Of a DNA stretch of 64,000 bases, positions 40,750-47,562 are shown in pieces. Source of the stretch: Heliocidaris erythrogramma (Eukaryota; Echinodermata; Echinoidea; Camarodonta; Echinometridae); the NCBI GenBank assembly GCA_025617745.1, contig CM046869.1, forward strand, positions 9,939,168 through 10,003,167. The letters are read 5' to 3'. Position 1 is the stretch's first letter. Each line of letters opens with the position of its first letter. Under the pieces are notes generated by a model. It was not told the DNA's origin. It saw nothing but the letters and a program-made list of their open reading frames with translations, and ran no database searches. Made by a program: the position numbers and the translations under genes.

Positions 40750-43643
40750 CCACATCCACACACGCTGTCTGTCTGTCTCTGCCTCTGTCTCTCTATCTAA
40801 CTCTTCACGTAGGCCTATATGCATTCCACCCGGCCCCCCACTCGGAGGTCGAAGGGACCGCATGCGTGTTCCCAAAATCTCCGGTAAAGGGGTACTTTTT
40901 GGGCGACACAATCCGGCCCGTGAATTGTAAAAAAAGGGGGTGTTTTTTATCTTTCACCCGGAGATTTCATTAAAAAAGGGGGTGTTTTTCTTTCTCTCTC
41001 TCTCTCTCTCTCTTCGACACCTGAGAAATTAAAAAGGGGGTTATGAAATATCTTGGAAAATTGATCAAATCCCAGGATCAAATTCCTGAAATTCCTGCTA
41101 GTTTTGATAGCTCATTCAGCCAGGATTATTTCATTTTGAAAAGTAGAAACACATTGTAATGACAGCTTACTTGGGAGGGGGTTGGTGTCTGTCCTGAGAT
41201 ATGGGGTTGGAATGAGAGCTCACCTGAGATAGGGGGGTACATTGAGCAGTGTTCTGAATTTAGGGGGGTCTCCAAGGCAGGAAAAGCCAGCGCAAAGCCC
41301 GCGATAGGGGGGTTCAGAAATTTTGGCAGCCTTGAGATAGGGGGTGCTTTCAAAGGGAGGGAACAAGCATACGCGTACCCTAAATAATACTGAGTGGGGG
41401 GGGGGGCCGGGGCATTCCACCCCTTTACGTTTTCTCATTTGATAGTATACACTACGGAAATACAAATCAAGAATGCTTGATTAAACCATTATCCATGCAC
41501 ATGTAATCCTTACTATAATTTGGCTAATGTGTGTCAGTCAGTCCGTTTGTTTGAAATCACTTTTCTCTGTGATTTTCCACTCAATCAAGCTGGGTTTTTT
41601 TTTTAAACGCCGGGTTTAAACGTGGTTAAATTGTTCCCAGATTGTCCCGAGGGGGTGGTTTGTGGTATTTTGGTCGTATTACTTAACGGTTTTTTACAAT
41701 TCGTAACTTTCTTTGGCAGGCCCCGAGTAAAGCTTCGAAGTTCTCAGTCCTTTCGACCTTTTCGGGTCAGCGAAATTACATAGGCATAGATAGCTTCACG
41801 TTACGCTGCGCTTGCACCGGGCACCGTCTATAATACACGTAATGCTATATGAGGAATGAACCGTCGCACTGCGTATACAGTAGATCTACGCACTAGGCCT
41901 TCGGTCAGTGTGTTTCCCATCCACGTCCAGTGAATACATCTATATGGCATGGTTGTACATGTAACGTTAGATCTAATCTGAAAATTGTTCAACATTCAGA
42001 AATTGCCGGTTCTAATGAACATCCCGCCTGAATCTAGAACTAAAGTACAACTAGCACCTGAATTTCAGTCACATTGGACATCGGGAACGGCTCTATTTCG
42101 GCTTCGATATCGAGTGGGTGGGGGGGGGGGGGGGGTATGGTCCAGTTTTCTTCCATAATTCTCTGACAAGCAAAAAAAAAAAGAAAAAAGAAAAAAAGGC
42201 TTTCGTTCTAAAAGGGGAGTGGGGCACAATGCATACTTTTCTTCCAAAGTGGGGGAGGGAGGGGGCGCACGGGCCGGATGTGCCCCCTAAATCCGCCACT
42301 GATCTAACATATGTCAATATTATTTATTTGAATGGAAACTGAATATTGTATTCTAATAAGTGAAGATGCCATAGTTCCATAGAGTTCCATAAGATATACA
42401 TTTTTCAGTGTATGTTCTAAGATTTTTATCAATTCGTTCAATTAACTACTTAACCTACCAGGGGGAAAAATATCAGAAACCTAAACATGCCAGTGGAAGC
42501 CCTCCAAATCTTATCACTTTTCATCACAGCTGCTAACCCCCCCCCCCCCCTCTCTCTCTCTTTCTCCTGTATTCTTTATAATTTCTATCCCCCTGCATGT
42601 CTTTTTTTCTCTCTCTCTCTCTCAATTTCCCACTGGCTGTTTCTCACCCTCATATTTCCACTGTTTCTCTCTCTCTCACTCATTTTCCCCACCACTGTTT
42701 CCCACTGTATCACTCTCTCTCTCTCTCTCTCTCTCTCTCGCTTCTTTAAACATTCCCCTATTGATCGGAGAACTACAAACAAATGCATTCTGTTGTACAT
42801 TGTAGGGTACATATACTTACACATGATAACATTTTTATATTACAATAATTGCCTCTTGACTGCTTACTAAATACACCGTGTTACAATACCTTTTTTCCAT
42901 TCTATAGTTAGATTTTGATTTCACTCCGCAATGATATTCAAGTTCTTTCCCCAGTTTAACCCCTAATGCTAATTAAATTAAACCTATCTATATTTAAAGA
43001 GAAGTCTGCTATGAATCAATTATTCATATATGTTTCATCAACAAACTAATTGCCTTTCAGTGTGAATGGTACTTGGGCTGTACATAGAAGACCCCCCCCC
43101 CCCCCCCCCTGGTGCCACGGGTAATTTCTGCTAGTTACAATAAATTGTCCATTTATGAACCATGATGATGTCATAACCATTAGCAAAATGAAATAGATAT
43201 TGAATCAAATCAAATATTGCGGCGCATGTAAATTCTTCATTCTTGCTGGTTTAATGTGACCTGTTTCTTTATTATAAATATGACACAAATAACCATGTTG
43301 TCGATAAGGTAACCTGTTACCATGGAAACGAATAACATTGGCTTACCATGGTCCAATTCCAGCGCATGCGCAGTTCATAATCATCCAAGATTCCTGGTAG
43401 CTCGTTCACGTGCTCGACGGCTGTTTGGACTGTCCCAGGTAAACTCTCAAACGCCCGATGGCCCTCGATCGGAAAGAAACCGCCCACATACAGCGGTGTT
43501 TTAATGGTGGTCAGTGACTGGGTTGATGTATAGGACGACGGCGTCGGTGACGACGGCGGTGTCGTGGTCGAAGCGTAGGTGAGTAAGGATAAAGACAGAC
43601 AAACGAGAAGGAAAATGACAGGTGCCAACTTTGGAGTCCACAT
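21935..43643 (-). CDS. GABBR2-like: GABA-B-type class C GPCR, GABBR2-like, complete (18 coding exons)
   Basis: Eighteen exons join in phase to a model of 831 residues. Residues 1-25 are a signal peptide; about 50-470 form the Venus-flytrap ligand domain (LYVGGFFP, VYAYDN, FTYEDADMANIF); AGGKRP at about 476 leads into seven TM segments (about 489-763); a Ser/Thr linker and heptad coiled coil (about 790-831) end REEKL. In mammals GABA-B is an obligate heterodimer joined by such coiled coils; GABBR1 binds GABA and GABBR2 couples to Gi/o. FLAWETR and LNDS at TM5-TM6 match GABBR2 rather than GABBR1. By eye, GABBR1 contacts Ser246, Tyr366 and Glu465 (1a numbering) align with Met, Leu and Arg here, so direct GABA binding is unlikely. 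It could instead be a lineage-specific orphan paralogue. The long TM2-TM3 intron carries a 5.6-kb Helitron. The extracellular exon junctions are the best supported; exon 17's acceptor is the weakest. Confidence 0.93.
22025..22529 (-). other. GABA-B-type receptor last intron
   Basis: AT-rich intron with a C16 run near 22232-22247. No other feature seen. Confidence 0.7.
22530..22646 (-). CDS. GABBR2-like: GABA-B-type receptor exon 17: C-tail linker and start of coiled coil
   Basis: The donor GAAAAG|GTAAGT is strong. The frame reads RTGTSTGTSSSAAFHFQ then SADEGVKKLTDELEK, joining exon 18 in phase 0. The acceptor CGACGAAG|AGATCG is the only in-phase AG close by but has a poor pyrimidine tract, so the exon's 5' edge is uncertain and a small extra exon is possible. 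Confidence 0.65.
22791..23037. mobile_element. hAT-like MITE with 8-bp duplication
   Basis: Starts CAGTGGCGGATTTAGGGGGC and ends GGATCCGCCCCTG. Flanks CGTGGTAC and CGTAATAC are a diverged 8-bp target duplication. The interior has TTTC and CTTG tandem runs and C-runs. It lies in the intron between receptor exons 16 and 17. Confidence 0.75.
23060..23275 (+). mobile_element. tRNA-derived SINE-like repeat
   Basis: GAGTCAGTGG resembles an A box and GGGGTTCGAATCCCAGCC at 23108 is a clear B box, followed by a non-tRNA body. It lies in the same intron as the hAT-like MITE. Confidence 0.6.
23562..23725 (-). CDS. GABBR2-like: GABA-B-type receptor exon 16: TM6 and TM7
   Basis: The acceptor is CCAAATCTAG, the donor CCGAAG|GTAAGA; 164 bp. 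It encodes QYIAFSVYTIAVTMAVAIPM (TM6) and FIIFSCAILFANTAVLCLVF (TM7), ending FLPK as in GABA-B receptors. Confidence 0.93.
24321..24495 (-). CDS. GABBR2-like: GABA-B-type receptor exon 15: extracellular loop 2 and TM5
   Basis: 175 bp; acceptor AACCATAG, donor GACA|GTAAGT. It encodes EIYIVPTVRTCES, whose Cys is the expected disulfide partner of the Cys at the start of TM3, then SIKGILLMFGIFLAWETR, a GABBR2-type TM5 end. Confidence 0.93.
24797..25010. repeat. MITE with 25-bp terminal inverted repeats
   Basis: AAGCCCGGCTAACACGAGAC on the left pairs with CCTTGTGTGAGCCGGGCTT on the right. A diverged relative with TGACGCCTTGTGT and GCGTCAAGGAC follows at about 25066-25310. Both are in the intron between receptor exons 14 and 15. 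Confidence 0.75.
25330..25452 (-). CDS. GABBR2-like: GABA-B-type receptor exon 14: TM4
   Basis: 123 bp in phase 0; acceptor TATTTTGCAG, donor CCGCAG|GTAGG. It encodes NLPDSKLILGVCALVFADVI and a short second extracellular loop start. The sense codons for DVHVTSH include a TGACGTCA palindrome. Confidence 0.92.
26045..26158 (-). CDS. GABBR2-like: GABA-B-type receptor exon 13: TM3 and second intracellular loop
   Basis: 114 bp in phase 0; acceptor TTGATAG, donor AAGATT|GTAAGC. It encodes VGISLALGALFSKTYRIHAI then FKKAVERLKKI, matching the conserved TM3-end motif (GAMFSKTWRVHAIF in relatives). Confidence 0.93.
26298..31868 (-). mobile_element. non-autonomous Helitron, copy 2 (5.57 kb), intronic
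   Basis: On the minus strand it starts A|TCCCCCGGCCGG at 31868 and ends with the GCATTGC...GCAATGC hairpin and CTAG|T at 26298. The last ~150 bp are identical to copy 1 by eye. It has a (CGG)9-10 run near the 5' end, where copy 1 has fewer. It encodes no Rep/helicase. It lies on the receptor's own strand within the TM2-TM3 intron and is expanded relative to copy 1 by amplification of the internal array. Confidence 0.9.
26790..31480 (-). repeat. higher-order tandem array: ~452-bp unit of three ~150-bp monomers
   Basis: Equivalent points recur at 27447, 27899, 28351, 28799, 29251, 29703, 30154 and 30606, spaced 448-452 bp. Each 452-bp unit has three related monomers; two carry TGACCTTTGACCCTATAA and one carries TGAGCTTTGACCC. 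Monomer types are kept in register, as in satellite higher-order repeats. Confidence 0.93.
31985..32250 (-). pseudogene. non-LTR retrotransposon 3' fragment
   Basis: The frame reads YYGECSFAYAAPVLWNSLPD then FKSALKTHLFQMF, the standard C-terminal tail of many LINE polymerases (RYGERSFSVAAPVLWNSLP...FKSKLKTHLF). Only the last ~85 residues remain. It is on the same strand as the receptor gene and only 116 bp from the Helitron end. Confidence 0.85.
32426..32569. repeat. MITE (GTTTCATAAAACTT family), 57 bp from a receptor exon
   Basis: GGGCCCCGTTTCATAAAACTT pairs with AAGTTTTATGAAACGGGACCC. The interior CTGAAATCCTTGTATCTCAT plus TGGCTGAGAGC is shared with copies near 38.5, 56.4 and 61.6 kb. Confidence 0.85.
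32627..32759 (-). CDS. GABBR2-like: GABA-B-type receptor exon 12: TM2
   Basis: 133 bp; acceptor CCAATTCAG, donor TGTCAC|GTATGT. It encodes TIKISSPILNNLIVIGCMML, the conserved intracellular loop 1-TM2 block of GABA-B receptors (IKLSSPNLNNLIVIGC), and ends near the TM3 Cys (VVMCH). Confidence 0.94.
33216..33366 (-). CDS. GABBR2-like: GABA-B-type receptor exon 11: pre-TM linker and TM1
   Basis: 151 bp; acceptor ATCTTCGCAG, donor TACAG|GTGGGT. It encodes GGKRPVDGITYR, then SFSGLGIVLSLIFLVLNLRY (TM1). The GGK.P.D linker is characteristic. Confidence 0.93.
33401..33608. mobile_element. hAT-like MITE remnant
   Basis: CTAGCGGATTAAGGAGGGGG on the left and GAATCCGCCCAGG on the right resemble inverted hAT-family ends; a C18 run lies inside. 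Intron of the receptor gene. Confidence 0.6.
33616..33786 (-). mobile_element. tRNA-derived SINE-like repeat
   Basis: On the minus strand it starts GGAGGCGCGATGGCTCAGTG and continues GTAGAGCAGTGGCTAATGCC, a good A box in a tRNA-like head. No clear B box. The tail is AT-rich. Confidence 0.6.
34080..34565. repeat. T/C-rich low-complexity tract
   Basis: About 480 bp of nearly pure pyrimidine (TTCTTC, TTTTTC). It produces long Ser/Phe/Leu frames that are not genes. It lies in the intron between exons 10 and 11. Confidence 0.93.
34577..34789. repeat. foldback MITE related to the 650-bp XPR1-intron foldback
   Basis: AAAATGGCGTTGAAGAGAGA on the left pairs with TCTCTCTTCAACGCCATTTT on the right. 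GCACTCATCAGAG and CTCTGATGAGTGC inside are shared with 7905-8556. Confidence 0.88.
34821..34898 (-). CDS. GABBR2-like: GABA-B-type receptor exon 10: end of ligand domain
   Basis: 78 bp; acceptor GTCCTCACAG, donor GGGCAG|GTAAAG. It encodes TTVSRVMDYSEKDLTFVTNG then QVRWA, joining GGKRP of exon 11 through a split Gly codon. Confidence 0.9.
35056..35268. repeat. MITE with ~26-bp inverted ends
   Basis: GTGTTTCACAAAGAGTTAAG and CTTAACTCTTTGTGAAACAC are inverted ends; the interior has CGCGCTATCGGGTAA. Located in the intron between receptor exons 9 and 10. Confidence 0.88.
35491..35554 (-). CDS. GABBR2-like: GABA-B-type receptor exon 9
   Basis: 64 bp; acceptor TCACCAG, donor TTTATTG|GTAAGC. It encodes DKIEIAEEGIRNSPVYVEQF plus one residue, near the end of the ligand domain. 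Phase agrees with both neighbours. Confidence 0.85.
35693..35743 (-). CDS. GABBR2-like: GABA-B-type receptor exon 8 (51 bp)
   Basis: Acceptor AACTCCAAG, donor TGGATG|GTGAGT. It encodes GTLNNKKERRYDTLTWM, aligning with the V.F...G.R......L..M segment after FVG in relatives. An interspersed repeat (TTAAAGGGAAAGCCCAACC) occupies most of the short intron upstream. Confidence 0.82.
35837..36097 (-). CDS. GABBR2-like: GABA-B-type receptor exon 7: lobe with AYD motif
   Basis: 261 bp in phase 0; acceptor TTGATTAG, donor TTAACG|GTATGG. It encodes DVYAYDNLITMALILNSS and FTYEDADMANIFIKHAGE and then FVGLT. The AYD motif is retained, but the residue matching GABBR1 Glu465 is Arg. Confidence 0.93.
36220..36425. 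repeat. T/C-rich low-complexity tract
   Basis: Pyrimidine-only stretches (TCCTCC, TTCTTC) in the intron between exons 6 and 7. Confidence 0.9.
36502..36699 (-). CDS. GABBR2-like: GABA-B-type receptor exon 6
   Basis: 198 bp in phase 0; acceptor TCCATGCAG, donor GGAGTC|GTAAGT. It encodes LYGPKFIWIIPGWFPEGWW, the counterpart of the conserved YGKKYVWFLPGWYADNWW block, then CTTDEMEEVLQYHIGFD. Confidence 0.94.
37132..37197 (-). CDS. GABBR2-like: GABA-B-type receptor exon 5 (66 bp)
   Basis: Acceptor TTTTCATAG, donor TGCAAG|GTATTT. It encodes RHDARIIFAGFLPDPAVIFF plus CK. DARII is a GABA-B signature; the position of GABBR1 Tyr366 is Leu here. Confidence 0.9.
37818..37925 (-). CDS. GABBR2-like: GABA-B-type receptor exon 4
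   Basis: 108 bp in phase 0; acceptor TGGTATTAG, donor CTCAAG|GTATGT. It encodes NTKQLALLLQEADVDIITTE then AVTDVN, matching the DL..L..A.I.I......D segment. Confidence 0.9.
37926..38631 (-). other. receptor intron 3, with a MITE
   Basis: Intron without exons. It contains a 138-bp MITE (38465-38602) 29 bp from the donor of exon 3. Confidence 0.8.
38465..38602. repeat. MITE (CATCAAGTGTTTTGTC family)
   Basis: GGGAGCTTTTCATCAAGCG and CTTGATGAAACGCTCCC are inverted ends; the interior CTTGCATCTGATTGGCTGAT matches the copy at 61554-61691. Confidence 0.88.
38632..38799 (-). CDS. GABBR2-like: GABA-B-type receptor exon 3
   Basis: 168 bp in phase 0; acceptor ATACCCTTAG, donor AGAGAG|GTAATC. It encodes LVIASSSTLNDRARYPLTVR then MGWTRVAIIFEDTEYF, the SSS.....R..YP..FR and W..VA.I blocks of class C ligand domains. 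Confidence 0.94.
38965..39045. repeat. GA-rich microsatellite
   Basis: Purine-only (GA)n/GGGA stretch in the intron between receptor exons 2 and 3. Confidence 0.93.
39423..39560 (-). CDS. GABBR2-like: GABA-B-type receptor exon 2
   Basis: 138 bp in phase 0; acceptor TGACATGCAG, donor GTTCAG|GTACTA. It encodes NPANALRLLHDFVSTGPPVL then WGPMFSTVATVV and YNIVQ. In GABBR1 this block is GCSSVST; here Met replaces the GABA-contact Ser246. Confidence 0.92.
40637..40795. repeat. CT then CA microsatellite
   Basis: (TCTCCC), (TC)n, then (CA)7 and CTGTCTGT motifs. Low-complexity intronic sequence. Confidence 0.95.
42113..42301. mobile_element. hAT-like MITE remnant
   Basis: G-rich left side, TCTGACAAGCAAAAAAAAAA in the middle, and right end CCCCCTAAATCCGCCACTG, shared with other copies of the family. 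Confidence 0.6.
42540..42740. repeat. CT microsatellite
   Basis: C12 followed by several (TC)n blocks in receptor intron 1. Confidence 0.95.
43347..43643 (-). CDS. GABBR2-like: GABA-B-type receptor exon 1: signal peptide and start of ligand domain
   Basis: ATG at 43643 opens a 25-residue signal peptide (MWTPKLAPVIFLLVCLSLSL), a Ser/Thr/Pro-rich linker, then LYVGGFFPIEGHRAFESLPG and ILDDYELRMRWNWTM. LYVGGFFP and the YEL block are the expected first strands of a GABA-B ligand domain. The donor ACCATG|GTAAGC leaves phase 0. A TTTGTTACAG acceptor at 43662 suggests the 5' UTR is spliced, so transcription starts further upstream. Confidence 0.93.
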
Positions 43644-44065
43644 CCTGCACTTTTATCTCTCCTGTAACAAATTAAAGTGCATAAATTAATATTGCTGACA
43701 TTTATGAAAATATATCATTCTATATTTTAAAAGATAGTTTCAAGGAGGAAGAGTGGGGAATTTTGCTGTATGGTGCAATGTAAATGAGAAAACAAGTTGT
43801 GAGAATCCGAGAAATGACAAGAGAATTATAAATGGAAATCTTGTGCGGATGTAAAGAGGATTATACTTTTCTTTTTAGGTGTTTTTTCGACTGGAAAAAA
43901 AAAGAATTTGAAATTATTTTTTGACCGTTACTCGTCATATTTCTGAATAGCTCCCTCTGCGACAAAAGCAAGATTTTAATTTCTTTTAAAGGGGGTTTTG
44001 ACCTTGAAATTTCATAAGCAGTATCTACAGGATGTCTACTAAACCTGTGCAAATATTCGCGGAAA

Positions 44066-44255
44066 TTGTGTAAGTCTGCAAAAGGGATGGAGTACCTTTA
44101 ACAAATTATTAATTGAAGACTGTCAAGGCGGTGTAGAAAAAGGAAGACAAACAATCTATGATGTCCCATGTTGACAAGAAAGAAGATGGTTGAACACGGG
44201 GAAGAGGTTGGTATTCACATTAAAGGTACTCCATCCCTTTCGCAGACTTACACGT
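44066..44255. repeat. small foldback repeat
   Basis: GTAAGTCTGCAAAAGGGATG on the left pairs with CATCCCTTTCGCAGACTTAC on the right, continuing through GAGTACCTTTAA/TTAAAGGTACTC. The stem is about 32 bp. Confidence 0.85.
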
Positions 44256-44923
44256 CCATGATAAAAGAACTTTGTTGGAGTATACTTGCTGAAAGGAGAA
44301 AGATAGCGAGACTTTTTCGTTTTAATAGGAGGAAGGGGATGATTTTCCTGTATGTGGAGCCAAGGTAGTAGGAATTAAATTATGTCGATATCTTTTGGAT
44401 AAAAAACAAATTATGAATGCAAAAACGTTTCATAAAAACGTATAACGAAATAAAAATGACATGAACGTATCTTTATGTGTGACCTGGAATATGACTTCTG
44501 TTTCAGCGATTCCCTACCCAACAACATCCTCTATTTCTAATGACATTTTCTTTCAAAAACATGTCACCCGTACACAATTTCTATTCCCAAATGTCCTTCT
44601 CATTCTTTTCTTTTCTTGTTTTTTCTCTTTTTTGTCGATCCCCAAACGTCCTTCTCATTTTCTCTTTTTTTTTTAAAGCTTTGTAAAATGGAGGTCATGC
44701 CATGTCACTTTAATAGAGCCTAATTGAGGTATTGTTCAGTAAACATGGTAAAAGCAAGGAAAATCTTTAAAAACCTACGCACGCGACATTGTCTAGCTAG
44801 AAAAGGTCGCCGTGTCATAAAACTCAAAGAGGTGAAAAAAAAAATGTGAAATCATTTTTGCAATGAAAGAGCGTTTGTGAAAAGTGACTAATCAACATGA
44901 TCAAAATAATATATATAAAAAGG

Positions 44924-44960
<37 letters not shown>

Positions 44961-46053
44961 TCTAGAAATTTTGGAGTGAATATATTATTATGACATGAAC
45001 AGAAAAAAGTACTACTGATTCTCTATTGTATTTTTTTTTTAATTGTCATTTTCCAAAGTGATATCGAAAGAGTTCTAATGAAGTATGTTGATGAAAAACT
45101 GAGAAGAGAAATCGCGATGTCATTTGAACCAGATATACAGAAAGGTTGTGGAATATGCAATTGAAGCGGTAATATTGATCAATAGAGTATGGAACTTTAC
45201 TGATAAAAGGAAAATATAGCGGGAGACGTGCTACATTAGGTTTTTAAAGGAACATTTAAAGCAAAATTGGAATACAAGAATTCTTTAAGAACCATTCTGC
45301 AAACCAATATTTCACACAAAAATGCATTAACTGAAAGGTTTTCTGAGCCATTTTCAAATTTAATTGATCATGTTGAGGCCATTACACACCAACCGATGTG
45401 CAACAGAAAAACTGTAAAGTGATAGTTGTATTCATTGGGCCAAAATTCCGTTTCCAACTGGTAGTAACAATTTAAAGATCATAATTTCAGAAAATACAGA
45501 CCTTTAGGTTCAGAAAGTCCCTTCATAGCCTGCGAATCAGAAAAAAGGACAAATATTCTCTATTTGAAGCAAATTACACCCATTCCCCCAATAAAAATGG
45601 GCCTTGGGATTTATTTCATTGTTGATGATAGCAAGTGGGAAGTTTGTTCACATCTAATTTTTACAAATTTAGCTTACAACGAATGCGAATTTCTTCCCAA
45701 ATCCGATGATAGGATTAACTAAATTGCGGTAGGTTTTATTGCCCCTTAATCTGACAACTTCATCTAAAGCCACTCACGGAACCATTACTATGTGGGACTG
45801 TGTCAAATTTGGCGGTGGTCACGACCTCTAAGTTGAAGAGGTAAAAACACCAATATAATCGGCAAAATTTTGAGAAATATTTCCTTCTACATTTTAGGAT
45901 GATAGAATACTTAATTTCATGCCAGATTCTTCAATAGGATCTTTATCATCTTGATCATGTGAAATTTTCAGGCTGTTTTGGGCCGGCGATCTTGCTCCTT
46001 TTCCAGCACACATATGGGCTAAATATCACACACTTGCTATGAGAGGCAATAAG

Positions 46054-46372
46054 CCACTTCGGAGATGCAATCTGAGCATGAGCAGATAAAGGTCATCTGT
46101 ACCAAATTCTAAAACCCACTGACACTAATATTCGATATGTGCTCATGAATGTCATATAATCATTATTCAATTATGCACTAATGGTGCATTCCATGATATC
46201 CAGGTGGAAGTATTCTTTTTAAAGGGGGAAACAAAAGCTATTCATGAGGCACCTCTATCACTCCCAGAGTTATTTTTCTGAAGTGCACATAAAGGGACCC
46301 TCCATGTCTAAAATATCTGTGGATATTTGGGGTCATTTGTACCATGCGCTAACCCCGAACTGGCTTATTCAT
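46054..46372 (-). repeat. uninterrupted copy of the repeat split at 2713-4720
   Basis: The reverse complement reads through CTTTTGTTTCCCCCTTTAAA and AAGAATACTTCCACCTGG without the 1.68-kb insertion. It contains a single TTAA at the insertion point. Confidence 0.88.
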
Positions 46373-46548
46373 CGCGGAAGGTGCAAAGTGTGAGGTTATC
46401 TGCAAAACCTCGCATATGTGTGAGTGATCTAAACCTGAACGTTATCACCAGCCCTCATCTGCCCTTACTCTTTTGTCCATTTTAGCACCTTTAGAAATCC
46501 CAAGATCATTGTATTATATATTTATATTCAATTTAGGCTACAACCCAT

Positions 46549-46632
46549 GAGACCGACAACCAACGAGACCGACAGCCCACGAAACCGACAGCTCACTACA
46601 CCAACAACTTTTCAGAGGGCTTACTAGACCGA
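46549..46632. repeat. short minisatellite, GAGACCGACAGCC type
   Basis: About four 17-bp units: CATGAGACCGACAACCA, ACGAGACCGACAGCCC and variants with ACGAAACC and ACTACACC. Confidence 0.8.
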
Positions 46633-47562
46633 CATTTTTTTATATTCCCTTATATTAATTTGTTTTAATAAGAATCTCTTTATATTAATTTGTTTTAATA
46701 AGAATCCCTTTTCTCTTCTTAAGTTGTACAAACAGATTTGTACAAACAGATTTTACCTTTTTGTTAATCCATGTATAGAAATAGGTGGGACCAAGCATCA
46801 TGGCGACCACCGACATATCTGCCTAATGTTTTAGCCGGCGCCTAGGCCTATAAGCCACTAATGATAATGGATAAATTTTAGGCTATATAAATATATACAA
46901 TTGAGGCATACATCCAAATCCCACCGCTGCCGCCATGCCATCAAAGGAAAAACCAAGAATAGACGACATAATTACCAGGTACCATAGGATTATATAAAGC
47001 AACATATTCGATACAGAGTGTTACCCGAATACCCAGGACACAAATTAAAACAAACGGAGAATCATTAAAGAGAAGGTTGAATTCTGGGGAAGATGAGAAA
47101 TAATTTGTGAGCTTTCCCAATAATTTAATGTCAGTTTGGAAGAACCTAGTAAAATCGTCCGTTGAAAAGGATTGGGCCTTTCTTATCGCTTGTCCGATTT
47201 CGTTGAAACTCACACCAATCTGCTTATCAGATATTTCTTCTTTCTTTCAGAACAACTTGCAATTAAGGTTGGGTTTCCCTTTAAACAAAAAAAGAAACTC
47301 AATAACTCAATCTGTGACAACAATTTAGTCTTCACTGTCTTCCCGAGATATAGCTATACTGGGCTGCGATGGTGAGCCCACAACTATCCAGAAATTTTGG
47401 CGCCAGGGCCCACCACTTGAGTCCGAAATTCATCTCTTTAATGTCAAATCTATACCAAAATTTAAATCATACGACAGAAAACAAACTCGTTAAATTTGTT
47501 TGTCAAATGTCACCTGCATTAAACATTACCTACCTATAATTCTGTTGTCTTTACACTATGCC

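Larger units (their letters stand above)
39561..43346 (-). other. receptor intron 1, 3.8 kb, no exon accepted
   Basis: The intron holds CT microsatellites (40637-40790, 42550-42740), long G/C runs, a hAT-like MITE and a segment 40810-41420 rich in GGGGG-type runs. A possible 33-bp in-frame segment near 42058-42090 was considered and rejected. Confidence 0.75.
43662..47550. other. upstream of the receptor coding start; no coding exon recognised
   Basis: AT-rich DNA, with a small foldback (44066-44255), a CT microsatellite (44930-44957), the uninterrupted copy of the CCAGTTCGGGG repeat (46054-46372, minus), a short GAGACCGACAGCC minisatellite (46549-46632) and one end of the TTAAAGGGAAA family (47200-47285). 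Confidence 0.65.

Noticed and set aside
42058-42090. 33-bp in-frame segment (PFPMSNVTEIQ) bounded by AG and GT in receptor intron 1
   Set aside because: Exons 1 and 2 already join in phase and align with relatives with only a three-residue gap, and the acceptor context is poor.
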